This document shows positions 50,973 to 60,521 of a stretch of DNA of 64,000 nt, in pieces (positions within the stretch are counted from its first letter, which is position 1; each line of letters begins with the position of its first letter). A program made the translations under genes and the position numbers. The notes under the pieces were generated by a model, which did not search any database, had not been told where the DNA came from, and saw only the letters and a list, made by a program, of their open reading frames with translations. Source of the DNA: Chryseobacterium aahli. Lineage in GTDB: Bacteria; Bacteroidota; Bacteroidia; Flavobacteriales; Weeksellaceae. The stretch lies in contig NZ_JALDNB010000003.1 in assembly GCF_022699665.1 (NCBI RefSeq), positions 310,001 to 374,000 of the forward strand, written 5' to 3'.

Positions 50973-51110
50973 ATGAGAAAACATTACATTTATATATTTG
51001 TTTATCAGTTAGTTGTAGTGCAAGCTTGGTATTGGGACTCAATGAAATTAGACAGGTTTTTCTATGAAATAAGCTTTGGGTTAGGTAATTCAGCACTACC
51101 AAATTCTTAA
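50973..51110 (+). CDS. Possible 45-residue protein
   Basis: ATG 50973 to TAA 51110; begins MRKHYIYIFVYQLVVVQAWYW, then DSMKLDRFFYEIS. The hydrophobic aromatic N-terminus could be a membrane helix. No promoter, homology or partner supports it; it may be a chance frame in the 328-bp intergenic region 50847-51175. Confidence 0.22.
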   Translation: MRKHYIYIFVYQLVVVQAWYWDSMKLDRFFYEISFGLGNSALPNS

Positions 51111-51175
51111 TAAAATCGTATTTATCAACAATAGATATCTTTGATTTTTTACTTTTATCACTCGGAATTATAATT

Positions 51176-51520
51176 TTATTCAGAATCTTTTTCTACCAAT
51201 GAGTCTTTTAGCTTCAGCAATTCAGCTTTTACAAATTCCAACCGGTCGATTAAAGTAACGGTTTCAGAAATTTTTGAGTTGGTGGTCAGCGCAATTCTCG
51301 CTCCGTCAAGCGTGTAACCTTTTTCTTTCACCAAGTGATAGATGATTTTCAGGTTTTTGATGTCTTCCGGAGTGAAATATCGGTTTCCTTTCTTGTTTTT
51401 TTTTGGTTTGATGATAGGGAATTCCTGTTCCCAATATCTTATTAATGAAGCGTTTACATCGAATGCTTTAGCAACTTCTCCTATCGAATAATACAGTTTG
51501 TCGGGTAAATTTGTCTTCAT
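51176..51520 (-). CDS. MerR-family transcriptional regulator
   Basis: 114 residues. Winged HTH of MerR type (YYSIGEVAKAFDVNASLIRYWEQEF; GNRYFTPEDIKNLKIIYHL) followed by a coiled coil (LIDRLEFVKAELLKLKDS) for dimerisation. No ligand domain, as in the short CueR/HspR-like or Bacteroidota variants. It is transcribed divergently from the AraC gene. Confidence 0.9.
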   Translation of the reverse strand: MKTNLPDKLYYSIGEVAKAFDVNASLIRYWEQEFPIIKPKKNKKGNRYFTPEDIKNLKIIYHLVKEKGYTLDGARIALTTNSKISETVTLIDRLEFVKAELLKLKDSLVEKDSE

Positions 51521-51637
51521 TGTAAATGATCCTGAAAATTCAAAGATAAATATTTTTTAAGCTCGGGTACAAATACACGTTGTAAAATGTTCAGGTTAAA
51601 TGTATTTTTGTGTTCTTTCACACTTAATAAAATCAGG

Positions 51638-52516
51638 ATGAATTCTATCTCGGTATTGCATATCAATCTTTTTCAGTCAGAGAAAAACGCTCCGGATTTT
51701 TATTTTAATACTTTAAAAAATCACTTGGTTTCGAGCCATAAGCATATTGAGAAACCGCATCGTCATGATTTCTATGTCACCGTTATTTTCACCAAAGGAC
51801 AAGGAATTCATGAAATAGATTTTCAAAAATATGATGTTTCTGAAGGGAGTTTATTTTTTCTTTCTCCGGGGCAAGTGCACAGCTGGGAACTTTCTGCAGA
51901 TACTGACGGTTATATTTTCTTTTTTTCTCAGCTATATTATGAGATGCATTATGTGAATCAAAAATTAAAAAACTTTCCATTTTTCAACTCGCCGAGCTTT
52001 CCGAGAAAACTTCAGATTCAATCAGAAGAATTGGATGGCATGGTTCATCTTTTTAAAGCAATTGAAAAAGAGCATTTGTCTCAAAATGTGATGAAACATA
52101 GCTTCATTCTTTCGTTGATTACCCAAATTTACATTCATTCGGTGAGAGATTTTTCTAAAAATGATCATGAAATTTCTGCTGTCGGTATTTCTTATTTTAA
52201 ACATTATCAGGATTTTGAAAACTTATTGGAAGAGTTTTTCGTTTCACAAAAATCTATTTCTTATTATGCTTCCATGATGAATATTTCTCCGAAACATCTC
52301 AACAGAATTACGCAGACGGTCATGCAAAAAACTGCTTCGGAGATTATTACTGAAAGAGTAATTTTAGAAGCCAAAAGAATGCTGATTTATCTTGATGAAA
52401 GTCTGGTGGAAATCGCCTTCAGATTAGGTTACGAAGAGTATTCTTATTTCGCAAGAGTGTTCCGCAAAAATACTGGAATTACACCTTCTCAATTCGTTAA
52501 AAATCATAAAAATTAA
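51638..52516 (+). CDS. AraC-family regulator with cupin sensor domain
   Basis: 292 residues from ATG 51638, which has an AGG Shine-Dalgarno-like element just upstream; an earlier start at 51587 is possible. N-terminal cupin (residues 40-110; KPHRHDFYVTVIFTKGQGIHEIDF; LFFLSPGQVHSWEL) binds a small molecule; C-terminal AraC HTH (SISYYASMMNISPKHLNRIT; LVEIAFRLGYEEYSYFARVF). It ends three bp before the convergent ccoG stop. Ligand unknown. Confidence 0.9.
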   Translation: MNSISVLHINLFQSEKNAPDFYFNTLKNHLVSSHKHIEKPHRHDFYVTVIFTKGQGIHEIDFQKYDVSEGSLFFLSPGQVHSWELSADTDGYIFFFSQLYYEMHYVNQKLKNFPFFNSPSFPRKLQIQSEELDGMVHLFKAIEKEHLSQNVMKHSFILSLITQIYIHSVRDFSKNDHEISAVGISYFKHYQDFENLLEEFFVSQKSISYYASMMNISPKHLNRITQTVMQKTASEIITERVILEAKRMLIYLDESLVEIAFRLGYEEYSYFARVFRKNTGITPSQFVKNHKN

Positions 52517-52519
52517 GCT

Positions 52520-53962
52520 TTATAATAAAAGTTTAAACGGTCCTTCAAACGTCGTTTCGAAAGTATCTAAAATTTCTCCTTTATCGTCTAATACAGCGAT
52601 GGTAATGTTTTGTTTGGAAAATTTGACGTCTTTTTCAGGGAAAGAAATACTGATAGAACCTTTCAGAATTTCATCACCTTTTAAAATAATTTTGCTTGAA
52701 CCTGACGAAATAACTTCGGCATTATCGGGATAAAGTACTTTTATTGTAACTACTTTTTTCTCATTGGTTTTATTCAGAAAAGTATACGTGAAATTGTTGA
52801 TGATTTTTCCGTCCCGCACAAAAAATGTTGATCCTGCAGGTTTGATAAATTTCGCTTCCATAGAACCTCGGTCGTAAATCAAAAATCCTAGAAGACCGAT
52901 AAGTAATCCCAGAAAAACTGTTGTCACAACCATTCTAGAAGTTATCCCAGTTTTTTTTCCGCTTTCAATTTCTGCTTCTGTGGCATAACGCACCAATCCG
53001 GTTGGCAAACCTACTTTTGTCATTACTTCATCACAAGCGTCGATGCAGGCTGTACAATTGATGCATTCTAATTGCTGGCCGTTTCGGATGTCAATTCCTG
53101 TAGGGCAAACCACTACACATTGTCCGCAGTCGATACAGTCGCCTTTTGAAGAGGCATTTCTGTCTTCGCCATTTCTCCATTTTGCCCGGTTTTCTCCTCT
53201 TTTAGTATCGTAATAGACATTGATGGTTTGTTTATCGATCAATACGCCTTGAAGTCGTCCGTACGGACAAACCAATGTACAGACCTGCTCACGAAGCCAT
53301 GCGAAAACGAAATAGAAAACCAATGAGAATGACAACATTGATATAAAATGTAAGGAATGTTCTAAAGGGCCTTCTGCAATGATTCTGAACATATTTTCAT
53401 ATCCGATGATATACATAAACATGAAATGTGCAATGATCAGTGAAATCATAAAGAAAACAGACCATTTTAAAACCCTTTTTTGGATCTTTTCAGAATCCCA
53501 ATTTTGTCTGTCGAGCTTCATCTGTTTGTTTCGGTCGCCTTCAATCAAATATTCAATTTTACGGAAAACCATTTCCATGAAAATAGTTTGCGGACACAGC
53601 CATCCACAAAATATTCTTCCAAAAACTACCGTGAAAATCATTACAAAAATCACCGAAATTACAGCTCCCAAAGCTAAAATAAAGAAATCCTGAAGGTAAA
53701 AAGGCATACCGACAATGAAGAATTTTCTGTCAAGAAGATTGATGAGAAGAAACGGATTGTTGTTAATTTTTAAAAATGGAATTCCAAAAAATAATGCCAA
53801 TAAAACATAACTTGTGTAATCTCTGTAATTGGTAAATTTCCCTTTTGGCTTTCTTGGGAAAACCCATTTTCGTTTTCCCGTATCGTCCATTGTTCCTACA
53901 GAATCTCTGAAAGCCTCACCATCACTTCCCGGAATTTTTATATTGCCTTGCTGAATACTCAT
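52520..53962 (-). CDS. ccoG: Cytochrome c oxidase accessory protein CcoG (4Fe-4S, membrane)
   Basis: 480 residues. Several membrane helices, the motif CGWLCPQTIFMEMVFRK and two 4Fe-4S cluster motifs (CIDCGQCVVVCPTGIDIRNG; CINCTACIDACDEV). C-terminal Ig-like domain (from about 375; KTNEKKVVTIKVLYP). CcoG/RdxA reduces copper for insertion into cbb3 oxidase. The ccoNOPQ genes are not in this window. Complete length for the family. Confidence 0.95.
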   Translation of the reverse strand: MSIQQGNIKIPGSDGEAFRDSVGTMDDTGKRKWVFPRKPKGKFTNYRDYTSYVLLALFFGIPFLKINNNPFLLINLLDRKFFIVGMPFYLQDFFILALGAVISVIFVMIFTVVFGRIFCGWLCPQTIFMEMVFRKIEYLIEGDRNKQMKLDRQNWDSEKIQKRVLKWSVFFMISLIIAHFMFMYIIGYENMFRIIAEGPLEHSLHFISMLSFSLVFYFVFAWLREQVCTLVCPYGRLQGVLIDKQTINVYYDTKRGENRAKWRNGEDRNASSKGDCIDCGQCVVVCPTGIDIRNGQQLECINCTACIDACDEVMTKVGLPTGLVRYATEAEIESGKKTGITSRMVVTTVFLGLLIGLLGFLIYDRGSMEAKFIKPAGSTFFVRDGKIINNFTYTFLNKTNEKKVVTIKVLYPDNAEVISSGSSKIILKGDEILKGSISISFPEKDVKFSKQNITIAVLDDKGEILDTFETTFEGPFKLLL

Positions 53963-54207
53963 CTTTGAATTTTATTTAATTAAAAGGACTTTTTAGAATA
54001 TCATGAAATTATTTTCATGCTCAATTTTCCCTTAATAAAAGATGATGCAAAGCTCCTGATAATAAGTTTTGATAAATAATAATAAATACTTACAGAATAG
54101 GACAAAAAGGACATTCTGAAATGTTTTGTTTAAATTAAATAATTGATAATTTAAAATTGTCAGACCTTTTTACAAATCGTAAATTGTCAGCTTTAAATTT
54201 TAAAAGA

Positions 54208-55098
54208 ATGAAAAATATATTGAATGCAGGTCTTGTTGGTTTGGTTTTGGCATTTCTCAGTTGTAAATCACAAAATTATAATGCTATGTTGGAGAACACT
54301 GAGCCAAAATTAATTTCAGATCAATTTACATTTACAGAAGGTCCTGCAACCGACAAAATCGGAAATGTATACTTCACAGATCAGCCCAATGATAAAATTT
54401 ACGTTTGGGATTGGAAAACAGATAAAATATCTTTATTTTTAGATAAAACAGGTCGTGCCAACGGAACTTATTTTGATGATAATGACAATCTGATTACTTG
54501 TTCAGACAACGAAGGTGAAATCTGGAAAATAGGTAAAGACAAATCAATTGAGGTTTTATCTAAAGGTTTTGAGGGTAAAAGGCTCAATGGTCCTAATGAT
54601 CTTTGGCTCGATGGAAATGGCGGAATTTATTTCACCGATCCTTTGTACAAAAGAGATTACTGGGAAAATTTCAAAGTAGAGATTCCTGAGAAAAATCTTT
54701 ACTACCGAAATAAAGACGGCAAAATTTCAAAGTTGGAAACTTTTGTACAGCCGAATGGAATTATTGGAAGTACTAAATTGAAAAAGCTATATGTTTCAGA
54801 TATAGATGCTGGAAAAACATATGTCTACGATATTTTAGGTGAAGGAAAATTGTCTGAAAAGAAATTATTTTGCGAAATGGGCTCAGACGGAATGACTTTA
54901 GATAAAGAAGGAAACTTATATTTAACAGGCGACGGCGTGACAGTTTTCAACAATAAAGGCGAGAAAGTTCATCACATCAAAATTCCTGAAGACTGGACCG
55001 GGAACGTGACTTTTGGAGGAGAAAAAAATAATATTCTGTTTATTACCGCTTCAAAATCGGTGTATACTTTACCGACAAAAACAAGTGGATTGAAATAA
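54208..55098 (+). CDS. SMP-30/gluconolactonase-like lipoprotein
   Basis: 296 residues from ATG 54208; an upstream in-frame TTG at 54157 would spoil the signal. Lipoprotein signal NILNAGLVGLVLAFLSC (lipobox FLSC). Six-bladed propeller with SMP-30 motifs: FTEGPATDKIGNVYFTDQ, RLNGPNDLWLDGNGGIYFTDP and SDGMTLDKEGNLYLTG, holding the Glu, Asn and Asp metal ligands. Likely hydrolyses a sugar lactone in the periplasm. Confidence 0.92.
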   Translation: MKNILNAGLVGLVLAFLSCKSQNYNAMLENTEPKLISDQFTFTEGPATDKIGNVYFTDQPNDKIYVWDWKTDKISLFLDKTGRANGTYFDDNDNLITCSDNEGEIWKIGKDKSIEVLSKGFEGKRLNGPNDLWLDGNGGIYFTDPLYKRDYWENFKVEIPEKNLYYRNKDGKISKLETFVQPNGIIGSTKLKKLYVSDIDAGKTYVYDILGEGKLSEKKLFCEMGSDGMTLDKEGNLYLTGDGVTVFNNKGEKVHHIKIPEDWTGNVTFGGEKNNILFITASKSVYTLPTKTSGLK

Positions 55099-55106
55099 AT
55101 TGAAAT

Positions 55107-55154
55107 AAAGGTTGAGGTTTAAATTGAAAGAATTTTCAGTAAGCCTCAACCTTT
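55107..55154. terminator. Convergent terminator
   Basis: 11-bp perfect stem AAAGGTTGAGG / CCTCAACCTTT, 26-nt loop with A+T content, between the SMP-30 and DbpA-like genes. Confidence 0.75.
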
Positions 55155-55162
55155 GCCTTATC

Positions 55163-56470
55163 TTAATAAGCTACCTCCATTTTTACTTTCTTACCTTTCA
55201 GTTTTTCGGTGCTCAGTTTTTTCAGTAAATCTCTCACTTTTGTTCTTGAGACAGCCACATAAGACGTCGTATCTTTTACCTCAATCAGGCCTAAATCTTC
55301 TTTCTGTAATTCCCCTTTTTTCAATAAATATCCAACGATGTCTACTTTGTTGACTTTGTCTTTTTTTCCGGCACTTATGTAAATTGTCTGAAATGGCGGA
55401 TTGGCAGGAACTTTAGAAAATTCCTTTACAGATTCTTCGGGCGTATCTTTTTTGATGAAAGGAAATTTTTCTTCCTCAGTCATCACCAGATAAGCAAAAC
55501 CTTTGGCGTTCATTCTCGCAGTACGGCCATTTCTGTGGATAAAAGCATCTTCAGTTGTCGGCAACTGATAGTGAACAATCGATTCAACTTCAGGAACGTC
55601 TAAACCACGCGCAGCCAAATCGGTTGTGATTAAAACTCTCGCAGTATCATTTCTGAATTTTAGCAAGGCACGCTCTCTTTCGTCTTGTTCCATACCACCG
55701 TGGAAGGTTTCTCTGGCAATGCCTTTATCTAAAAGCAAATCGGCGATACGATCAACGGTTTCTCTATGATTACAGAAAATCAGGGTTCTTTTATTCCCTA
55801 TCTTACAAATCAGATGAAATAAAGTATCGAGTTTTTCCTCAGAAATCGTCATTACTTTTCTTAACTGAATGTCAGGTTTATTCTCACCTAATTTTAAGAA
55901 ATCGACTACTTTTTCGTCTTTTAGACCAGTGAACTTCGGAATTTCATCCATAGAAGTTGCTGACGTCAGGATTCTCTGAAAAAGGTTGTACATATTTTCG
56001 ATAATGTATTCCATATCATCATGAAAACCTAATTCTAAAGCCTTATCAAATTCATCAAGTACCAGATTTTTGATTGTTTTTACATCAAGATTTTTATTTC
56101 TCATGTGATAGGCAATCCTTCCCGGAGTTCCGATCAAGACTGCAGGGGCTTCTTTGAGATTGTTTATTTCAATCTTTTTATCATGGCCGCCGTAGCACAC
56201 CGTCACCTTAAAATCTGTTCCCATCGATTTGAAAACCTGCTCGATCTGAAGGGCCAGTTCTCTCGCTGGAACTACAATTAAAGCCTGAATTCCTGTAGAT
56301 TCTTTTTGCAGATTTCTTAGAACCGGAAAAAGAAAAGCCAATGTTTTTCCTGAACCCGTAGGCGAAAGCAAAACAACATCCGTATTGTTTTCCGTAGTTT
56401 TGTATGTAGATTTCTGCATCTGATTCATATCCTGAATCTGCAGTTTTTTATAAATAGATTCTAATTCCAT
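55163..56470 (-). CDS. dbpA: DbpA-like DEAD-box RNA helicase
   Basis: 435 residues with both RecA domains: Walker A (LLSPTGSGKTLAF), motif Ia (VVPARELALQIE), Ib (IGTPGRIAYHM), motif II as DEFD (LVLDEFDKALELGF), III (LTSATSM), V (ITTDLAARGLDVP) and VI (HRNGRTARM). The C-terminal 80 residues (IYISAGKKDKVNKVDIVGYL; TTSYVAVSRTKVRDLLKKL) are the DbpA RNA-recognition domain that targets 23S rRNA hairpin 92, so a 50S assembly role is likely. DEFD instead of DEAD keeps the essential acidic pair. Confidence 0.9.
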   Translation of the reverse strand: MELESIYKKLQIQDMNQMQKSTYKTTENNTDVVLLSPTGSGKTLAFLFPVLRNLQKESTGIQALIVVPARELALQIEQVFKSMGTDFKVTVCYGGHDKKIEINNLKEAPAVLIGTPGRIAYHMRNKNLDVKTIKNLVLDEFDKALELGFHDDMEYIIENMYNLFQRILTSATSMDEIPKFTGLKDEKVVDFLKLGENKPDIQLRKVMTISEEKLDTLFHLICKIGNKRTLIFCNHRETVDRIADLLLDKGIARETFHGGMEQDERERALLKFRNDTARVLITTDLAARGLDVPEVESIVHYQLPTTEDAFIHRNGRTARMNAKGFAYLVMTEEEKFPFIKKDTPEESVKEFSKVPANPPFQTIYISAGKKDKVNKVDIVGYLLKKGELQKEDLGLIEVKDTTSYVAVSRTKVRDLLKKLSTEKLKGKKVKMEVAY

Positions 56471-56593
56471 TTTGCAAAGGTAAAGGATTTTGGAAATTGA
56501 ACCTATTTTAAAAAGATCTTGACTTTATATTTATAGTAATATCGAAAACCAGTAAGAGAAAAATTTTATTTCGAATTCAACCAATATTAAATT

Positions 56594-57175
56594 TTAGTCG
56601 CTTGTCGGTAAGGCAATTTTTATAGGTTTAATATTTTTATAAGGTTCCTTTTCATGTGCAAATTGTAAATTATCAAAAGCAATTGCAGATTTACCTTTAC
56701 TTATTTCTTTATTCACTATTTTTTCTAAAAAGGTAATTCCCATTGCAGAAACACCGTAATAGTCTATAAGAATAAACTCATTTTTTTCAAAATGTGCTTT
56801 TATAGAAAGGATCTTTTTATTGTTAAAACTTAAATGCTCATACTTTTCATTTGGATTCAGTTTTATTTCGTCAATAATCCTTTCTGAATTTACTTTATCA
56901 ATTTTCATTTCATTCATTAGATACTTATGGACTGTCAATGGATTGAGAAATGATGAAAAATAATTTTGCTGGTGATTTTTTGCCCAAGGTAAATCAGTTT
57001 TTTGATTTTGGAATCGTTTGATTAATTCTATGGTCAAATCGAAACCTAAAGGTTTATTTTCATTATTGAAATTAGGAATGTAAATTCTAATTAAATTCCC
57101 GCTTTTAAGTTTAAATTCAGGGATTTGGATTCCGTTAATTTCAAAATTTTCACTGTGAAAAGTACTGTTTTGCAT
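56594..57175 (-). CDS. Hypothetical protein
   Basis: 193 residues from ATG 57175 (TTG 57187 would add four). No signal or membrane segment. Contains YYGVSAMGITFLEKIVNKEIS and an N-terminal GNLIRIYIPNFNNENK stretch; a degenerate ABC-ATPase-like fold is possible but no Walker motifs are seen. Unknown function, single gene. Confidence 0.6.
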   Translation of the reverse strand: MQNSTFHSENFEINGIQIPEFKLKSGNLIRIYIPNFNNENKPLGFDLTIELIKRFQNQKTDLPWAKNHQQNYFSSFLNPLTVHKYLMNEMKIDKVNSERIIDEIKLNPNEKYEHLSFNNKKILSIKAHFEKNEFILIDYYGVSAMGITFLEKIVNKEISKGKSAIAFDNLQFAHEKEPYKNIKPIKIALPTSD

Positions 57176-57308
57176 TTTGCTATTCAACTTTTTTAAATTT
57201 AAACGATTTAAAGATAATTAAATATTCATTGAAGTTGAGATATAAAAAAGTGATTATAGTGAAATTCAAAATATTTTAAAGAAATTTGTAACTATCAACT
57301 ATCCTCCC

Positions 57309-57731
57309 ATGACTCCCGAAAAAAGAAAACTCATAACCGACAGTTTCAACCGCTCCGAAACGTTGAAATTCTACAATGCCGAACTTCTCGAAGTAGAAAC
57401 TGATTTCGTTTCCATTAAAATTCCAAAAATGGAAATGATGACCAGAACTGCCGGAATGTTCAATGGTGCAATGATTGCTTCGTTGGTAGATGTTTCTTCG
57501 GGTTATGCCGCTGTCAGCCATTACGAGCAAGATTGTTATGTTGTGACTGTAGAATTGAAAGTAAATTATCTGCGTCCGGCGATTGGAGATGCGTTAGTTT
57601 CAAAAGCGTATGTGGTGAAAGGCGGAGCTAAAATAAGCGTAATTCGCACAGAAATTTATACGGTGAATGAAGACCATTCTTCAGAAAGCCATGTCGCAAC
57701 TTCTCTCGTCACCATGATGAAAATTAAATAA
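57309..57731 (+). CDS. PaaI-type hotdog-fold thioesterase
   Basis: 140 residues. Hotdog domain with the helix GMFNGAMIASLVDVSSGYAA (acidic Asp in the usual catalytic position) and strands YVVTVELKVNYLRPAIGD. Expected to hydrolyse acyl-CoA thioesters. Cytoplasmic, monocistronic or with the next gene 58 bp downstream. Confidence 0.88.
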   Translation: MTPEKRKLITDSFNRSETLKFYNAELLEVETDFVSIKIPKMEMMTRTAGMFNGAMIASLVDVSSGYAAVSHYEQDCYVVTVELKVNYLRPAIGDALVSKAYVVKGGAKISVIRTEIYTVNEDHSSESHVATSLVTMMKIK

Positions 57732-57789
57732 CCCCCAAATAATTATTGGAACAGCTTTTGTTAAAATCAATGCATTTAAAATATAAATT

Positions 57790-58134
57790 ATGAATATACT
57801 TATCCGACTTTTTATCACTGCGATTGTCGCTTTTTTACTCACAAAAATTCTTCCGGGCGTTCATTTTGACGGATTCACCGGAGCCGTTATTTTTGCCATC
57901 GTTTTAGGAGTTTTAAATCTTATTTTAAAACCAATTTTAAGCCTTTTTGGGCTTCCGCTGACGATTATTACTTTAGGTTTCTTTGCTTTGGTCATCAATG
58001 CCATTATCATTCTCGTTGCTGATTATTTCATAGATTCTATGGAAGTCAAAGGTTTCTGGTGGGCTTTTATTTTTAGTATTTTGCTGTCAATTATTACTTC
58101 ACTTGCCAACTCGATGTTTGCAGATAAGGATTAA
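57790..58134 (+). CDS. Phage-holin-4-2/YvlD-type membrane protein
   Basis: 114 residues, four hydrophobic helices (FITAIVAFLLTKILPG; GAVIFAIVLGVLNLILKPIL; LGFFALVINAIIILVADYFI; WWAFIFSILLSIITSL) matching the YvlD/phage_holin_4_2 family of small membrane proteins, not true holins. Ends at a terminator. Confidence 0.9.
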   Translation: MNILIRLFITAIVAFLLTKILPGVHFDGFTGAVIFAIVLGVLNLILKPILSLFGLPLTIITLGFFALVINAIIILVADYFIDSMEVKGFWWAFIFSILLSIITSLANSMFADKD

Positions 58135-58162
58135 ATTAGGAATTGTTTTTAATTAATTATAG

Positions 58163-58192
58163 TCGTCAGTTTTTCAGCTGACGATTTTTTTG
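58163..58192 (+). terminator. Rho-independent terminator
   Basis: Stem TCGTCAG / CTGACGA, 8-nt loop, then a seven-T run. Confidence 0.85.
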
Positions 58193-58459
58193 TGATATTT
58201 CCAATCAATTATTTTTTTAATTCTTATATAAGCGTTAGCGGCTTTGTGAAAAAAACACAATTTGTTTAAATAAACTTTGTGGCCTCTGTGTTCACAACTC
58301 CAAAGCATAACAAGATTAAATAAAGAATTATAATTCCTAATTAAACTAAACTCATAATTTTCTCGCTCAATTTTATTTTAAATATTAACTTTGGCATTCT
58401 TTGAAATTAATATGAATTGAAGAATCAAAATTCTGAAATTCTTTTAAAATGATTCTCTT
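58193..58459. other. Intergenic region, possible vestigial repeat
   Basis: 267 bp without a gene. A G+C-richer strip (TATAAGCGTTAGCGGCTTTG and CTTTGTGGCCTCTGTGTTCA, 58227-58290) resembles degraded dispersed sequence seen in related genomes; no copy elsewhere in this window. Confidence 0.3.
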
Positions 58460-60454
58460 ATGAAATTAAAGCACAGTCTGCTCGCTTTGGCAGCACCATT
58501 TTTAATGAATGCACAACAAGTAATGACTCCCGAAATTCTCTGGACTTTAAAGAAAGTCGGAGTTCAGGCAGTTTCACCTGATCAGTCTTCACTTATTTAT
58601 AAAGTAGGACAAGTTGATTTAAAGACTGAAAAAACTAAAAACGAAAACTATTTCCTGAATGTTTTAAACAATCAATCTTCTAAAATTGATTTAGGTAAAA
58701 AAGCATTAATTCAGTGGGATAAAAACGGATTGTATGCTCAGGAAGGCGACAAAATTTTCCTTTCAAAAGATAGCGGAAAAACCTGGACAGAATTTTACAC
58801 GATCGGCGAGGTTGATAACATCGTAATTTCTCCTGACGGAAAGAAAATAGCTTTCAGCAAGCAGGTTTTGGTTGAAAAATTAATGGGGAAAGATAAATAT
58901 GCTGATACTCCGAAAACCACTGCTCAGGTTTATACAGATTTGAATCACAGACATTGGGATTACTTCAATGAAGGAAAATATAATCACGTTTTTGTGGTTG
59001 ATGTTTCTGCAAACGTAGATTCTGCAAAAGATTTATTGGAAGGAAAAACCTGGGATTCTCCGCAAAGACCTTTCGGTGGAGCTGAAGATTTCGTTTTCAG
59101 TCCAGATTCTACGCAGCTTTTATATGTGACAAAACCTAAAAGCGGAAAAGAATATTCTACAAGTACAAACACCGATATTTTCGCCTACGATTTAGCATCA
59201 GGAGCAACTAAAAATTTAACTGAAACTAATAAAGGTTACGATGTAAATCCTAAATTCAGTCCGGACGGAAAATCTTTGCTTTGGCAAAGTATGGAAAGAG
59301 ATGGCTACGAAGCTGATAAAAACGACATCAAAATGATGGACTGGAAATCAGGGAAGTTATCAAACCTTACGAAAGCTTGGGACGAAAGTGTTTCCGGCGA
59401 TGTTTTCTGGAGCGGAGATTCAAAAAATATTTATTTCACAGCAGCTTACAGAGGGACAAAACAGTTGTTTTCTTTAGACACAAAATCTTCAAAAGTTCAG
59501 CAGATTACCAAAGGTGATTTTGATATAAATGAAATTTTTGCAGATCAAAAAAGTTCACTTCTAGTTTCAAAAACAGATATTAACCATGCGTCAGAACTGT
59601 TTTCTGTAAATCTTAAAAACGGAGAATTAAAACAGGTTACTGAAGCTAATAAAGATTCTTATGCAAAATTGGCTCAGGGAAAATCTGAATTGAAAATGGT
59701 AAAAACTTCGGATGGAAAAGAAATGGGAGTTTGGTTTCATTATCCGCCCAACTTCGATCCGAACAAAAAATATCCGACTTTAGTGTATTGTCAGGGTGGT
59801 CCGCAATCTGCGTTAACCCAATTTTTCAGCACAAGATGGAATTTTGCATTAATGGCAGCCAACGGATACATCGTAGTCGCACCAAACAGAAGAGGAATGC
59901 CGGGTTGGGGAACAAAATGGAACGAAGAAATCTCAAGAGATTGGGGCGGACAACCGATAAGAGATTATCTGTCTGCCACGGATTATGCTAAAACTTTACC
60001 TTATGTAGATGGTGATAGAGTAGCGGCAGTTGGTGCAAGTTATGGTGGTTACAGCGTATTTATGCTAGCTGGAGTTCATAATAACAGATTTAAAACATTC
60101 ATCGCCCACGATGGTCTATTTGATATGAAATCTTGGTATTTAACGACCGAAGAACTTTGGTTTGCGAATTGGGATTTGGGTTCTCCGTGGGAAAAACCAC
60201 TTCCGAAAGCTTATACAGAATTCAACCCAAGTAATTTTGTTGATAAATGGAATAAACCGATCATGATTTTCCAGGGTGGAATTGACTTTAGAGTTGGATA
60301 TGAGCAAGGTCAGGAAGCTTTTCAGGCTGCTAAATTAAGAGGTTTAAAATCTAAATTTGTCTATTTTCCAAATGAAAACCATTGGGTACTTCATCCTCAA
60401 AACGGTTTGGTTTGGCAGAGAGAATTTTTTGATTGGCTGAAAGAAACACTGTAA
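58460..60454 (+). CDS. S9-family prolyl oligopeptidase-like peptidase, exported
   Basis: 664 residues with a signal peptide (LLALAAPFLMNAQ). N-terminal beta-propeller with WD40-like PD40 blades (VISPDGKKIAFSK; VNPKFSPDGKSLLWQS). C-terminal alpha/beta-hydrolase with nucleophile Ser in VGASYGGYSVF, Asp in FQGGIDFRVGYEQG and His in NENHWVLHP. It cleaves short peptides in the periplasm, a key nutrient route in these asaccharolytic bacteria. Complete length. Confidence 0.94.
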   Translation: MKLKHSLLALAAPFLMNAQQVMTPEILWTLKKVGVQAVSPDQSSLIYKVGQVDLKTEKTKNENYFLNVLNNQSSKIDLGKKALIQWDKNGLYAQEGDKIFLSKDSGKTWTEFYTIGEVDNIVISPDGKKIAFSKQVLVEKLMGKDKYADTPKTTAQVYTDLNHRHWDYFNEGKYNHVFVVDVSANVDSAKDLLEGKTWDSPQRPFGGAEDFVFSPDSTQLLYVTKPKSGKEYSTSTNTDIFAYDLASGATKNLTETNKGYDVNPKFSPDGKSLLWQSMERDGYEADKNDIKMMDWKSGKLSNLTKAWDESVSGDVFWSGDSKNIYFTAAYRGTKQLFSLDTKSSKVQQITKGDFDINEIFADQKSSLLVSKTDINHASELFSVNLKNGELKQVTEANKDSYAKLAQGKSELKMVKTSDGKEMGVWFHYPPNFDPNKKYPTLVYCQGGPQSALTQFFSTRWNFALMAANGYIVVAPNRRGMPGWGTKWNEEISRDWGGQPIRDYLSATDYAKTLPYVDGDRVAAVGASYGGYSVFMLAGVHNNRFKTFIAHDGLFDMKSWYLTTEELWFANWDLGSPWEKPLPKAYTEFNPSNFVDKWNKPIMIFQGGIDFRVGYEQGQEAFQAAKLRGLKSKFVYFPNENHWVLHPQNGLVWQREFFDWLKETL

Positions 60455-60521
60455 AACCAGAAATGAATATTTATATTGCGGTTGGAATTTTCAATCGCAA
60501 TTTTTATTTAAGACAAGCCTT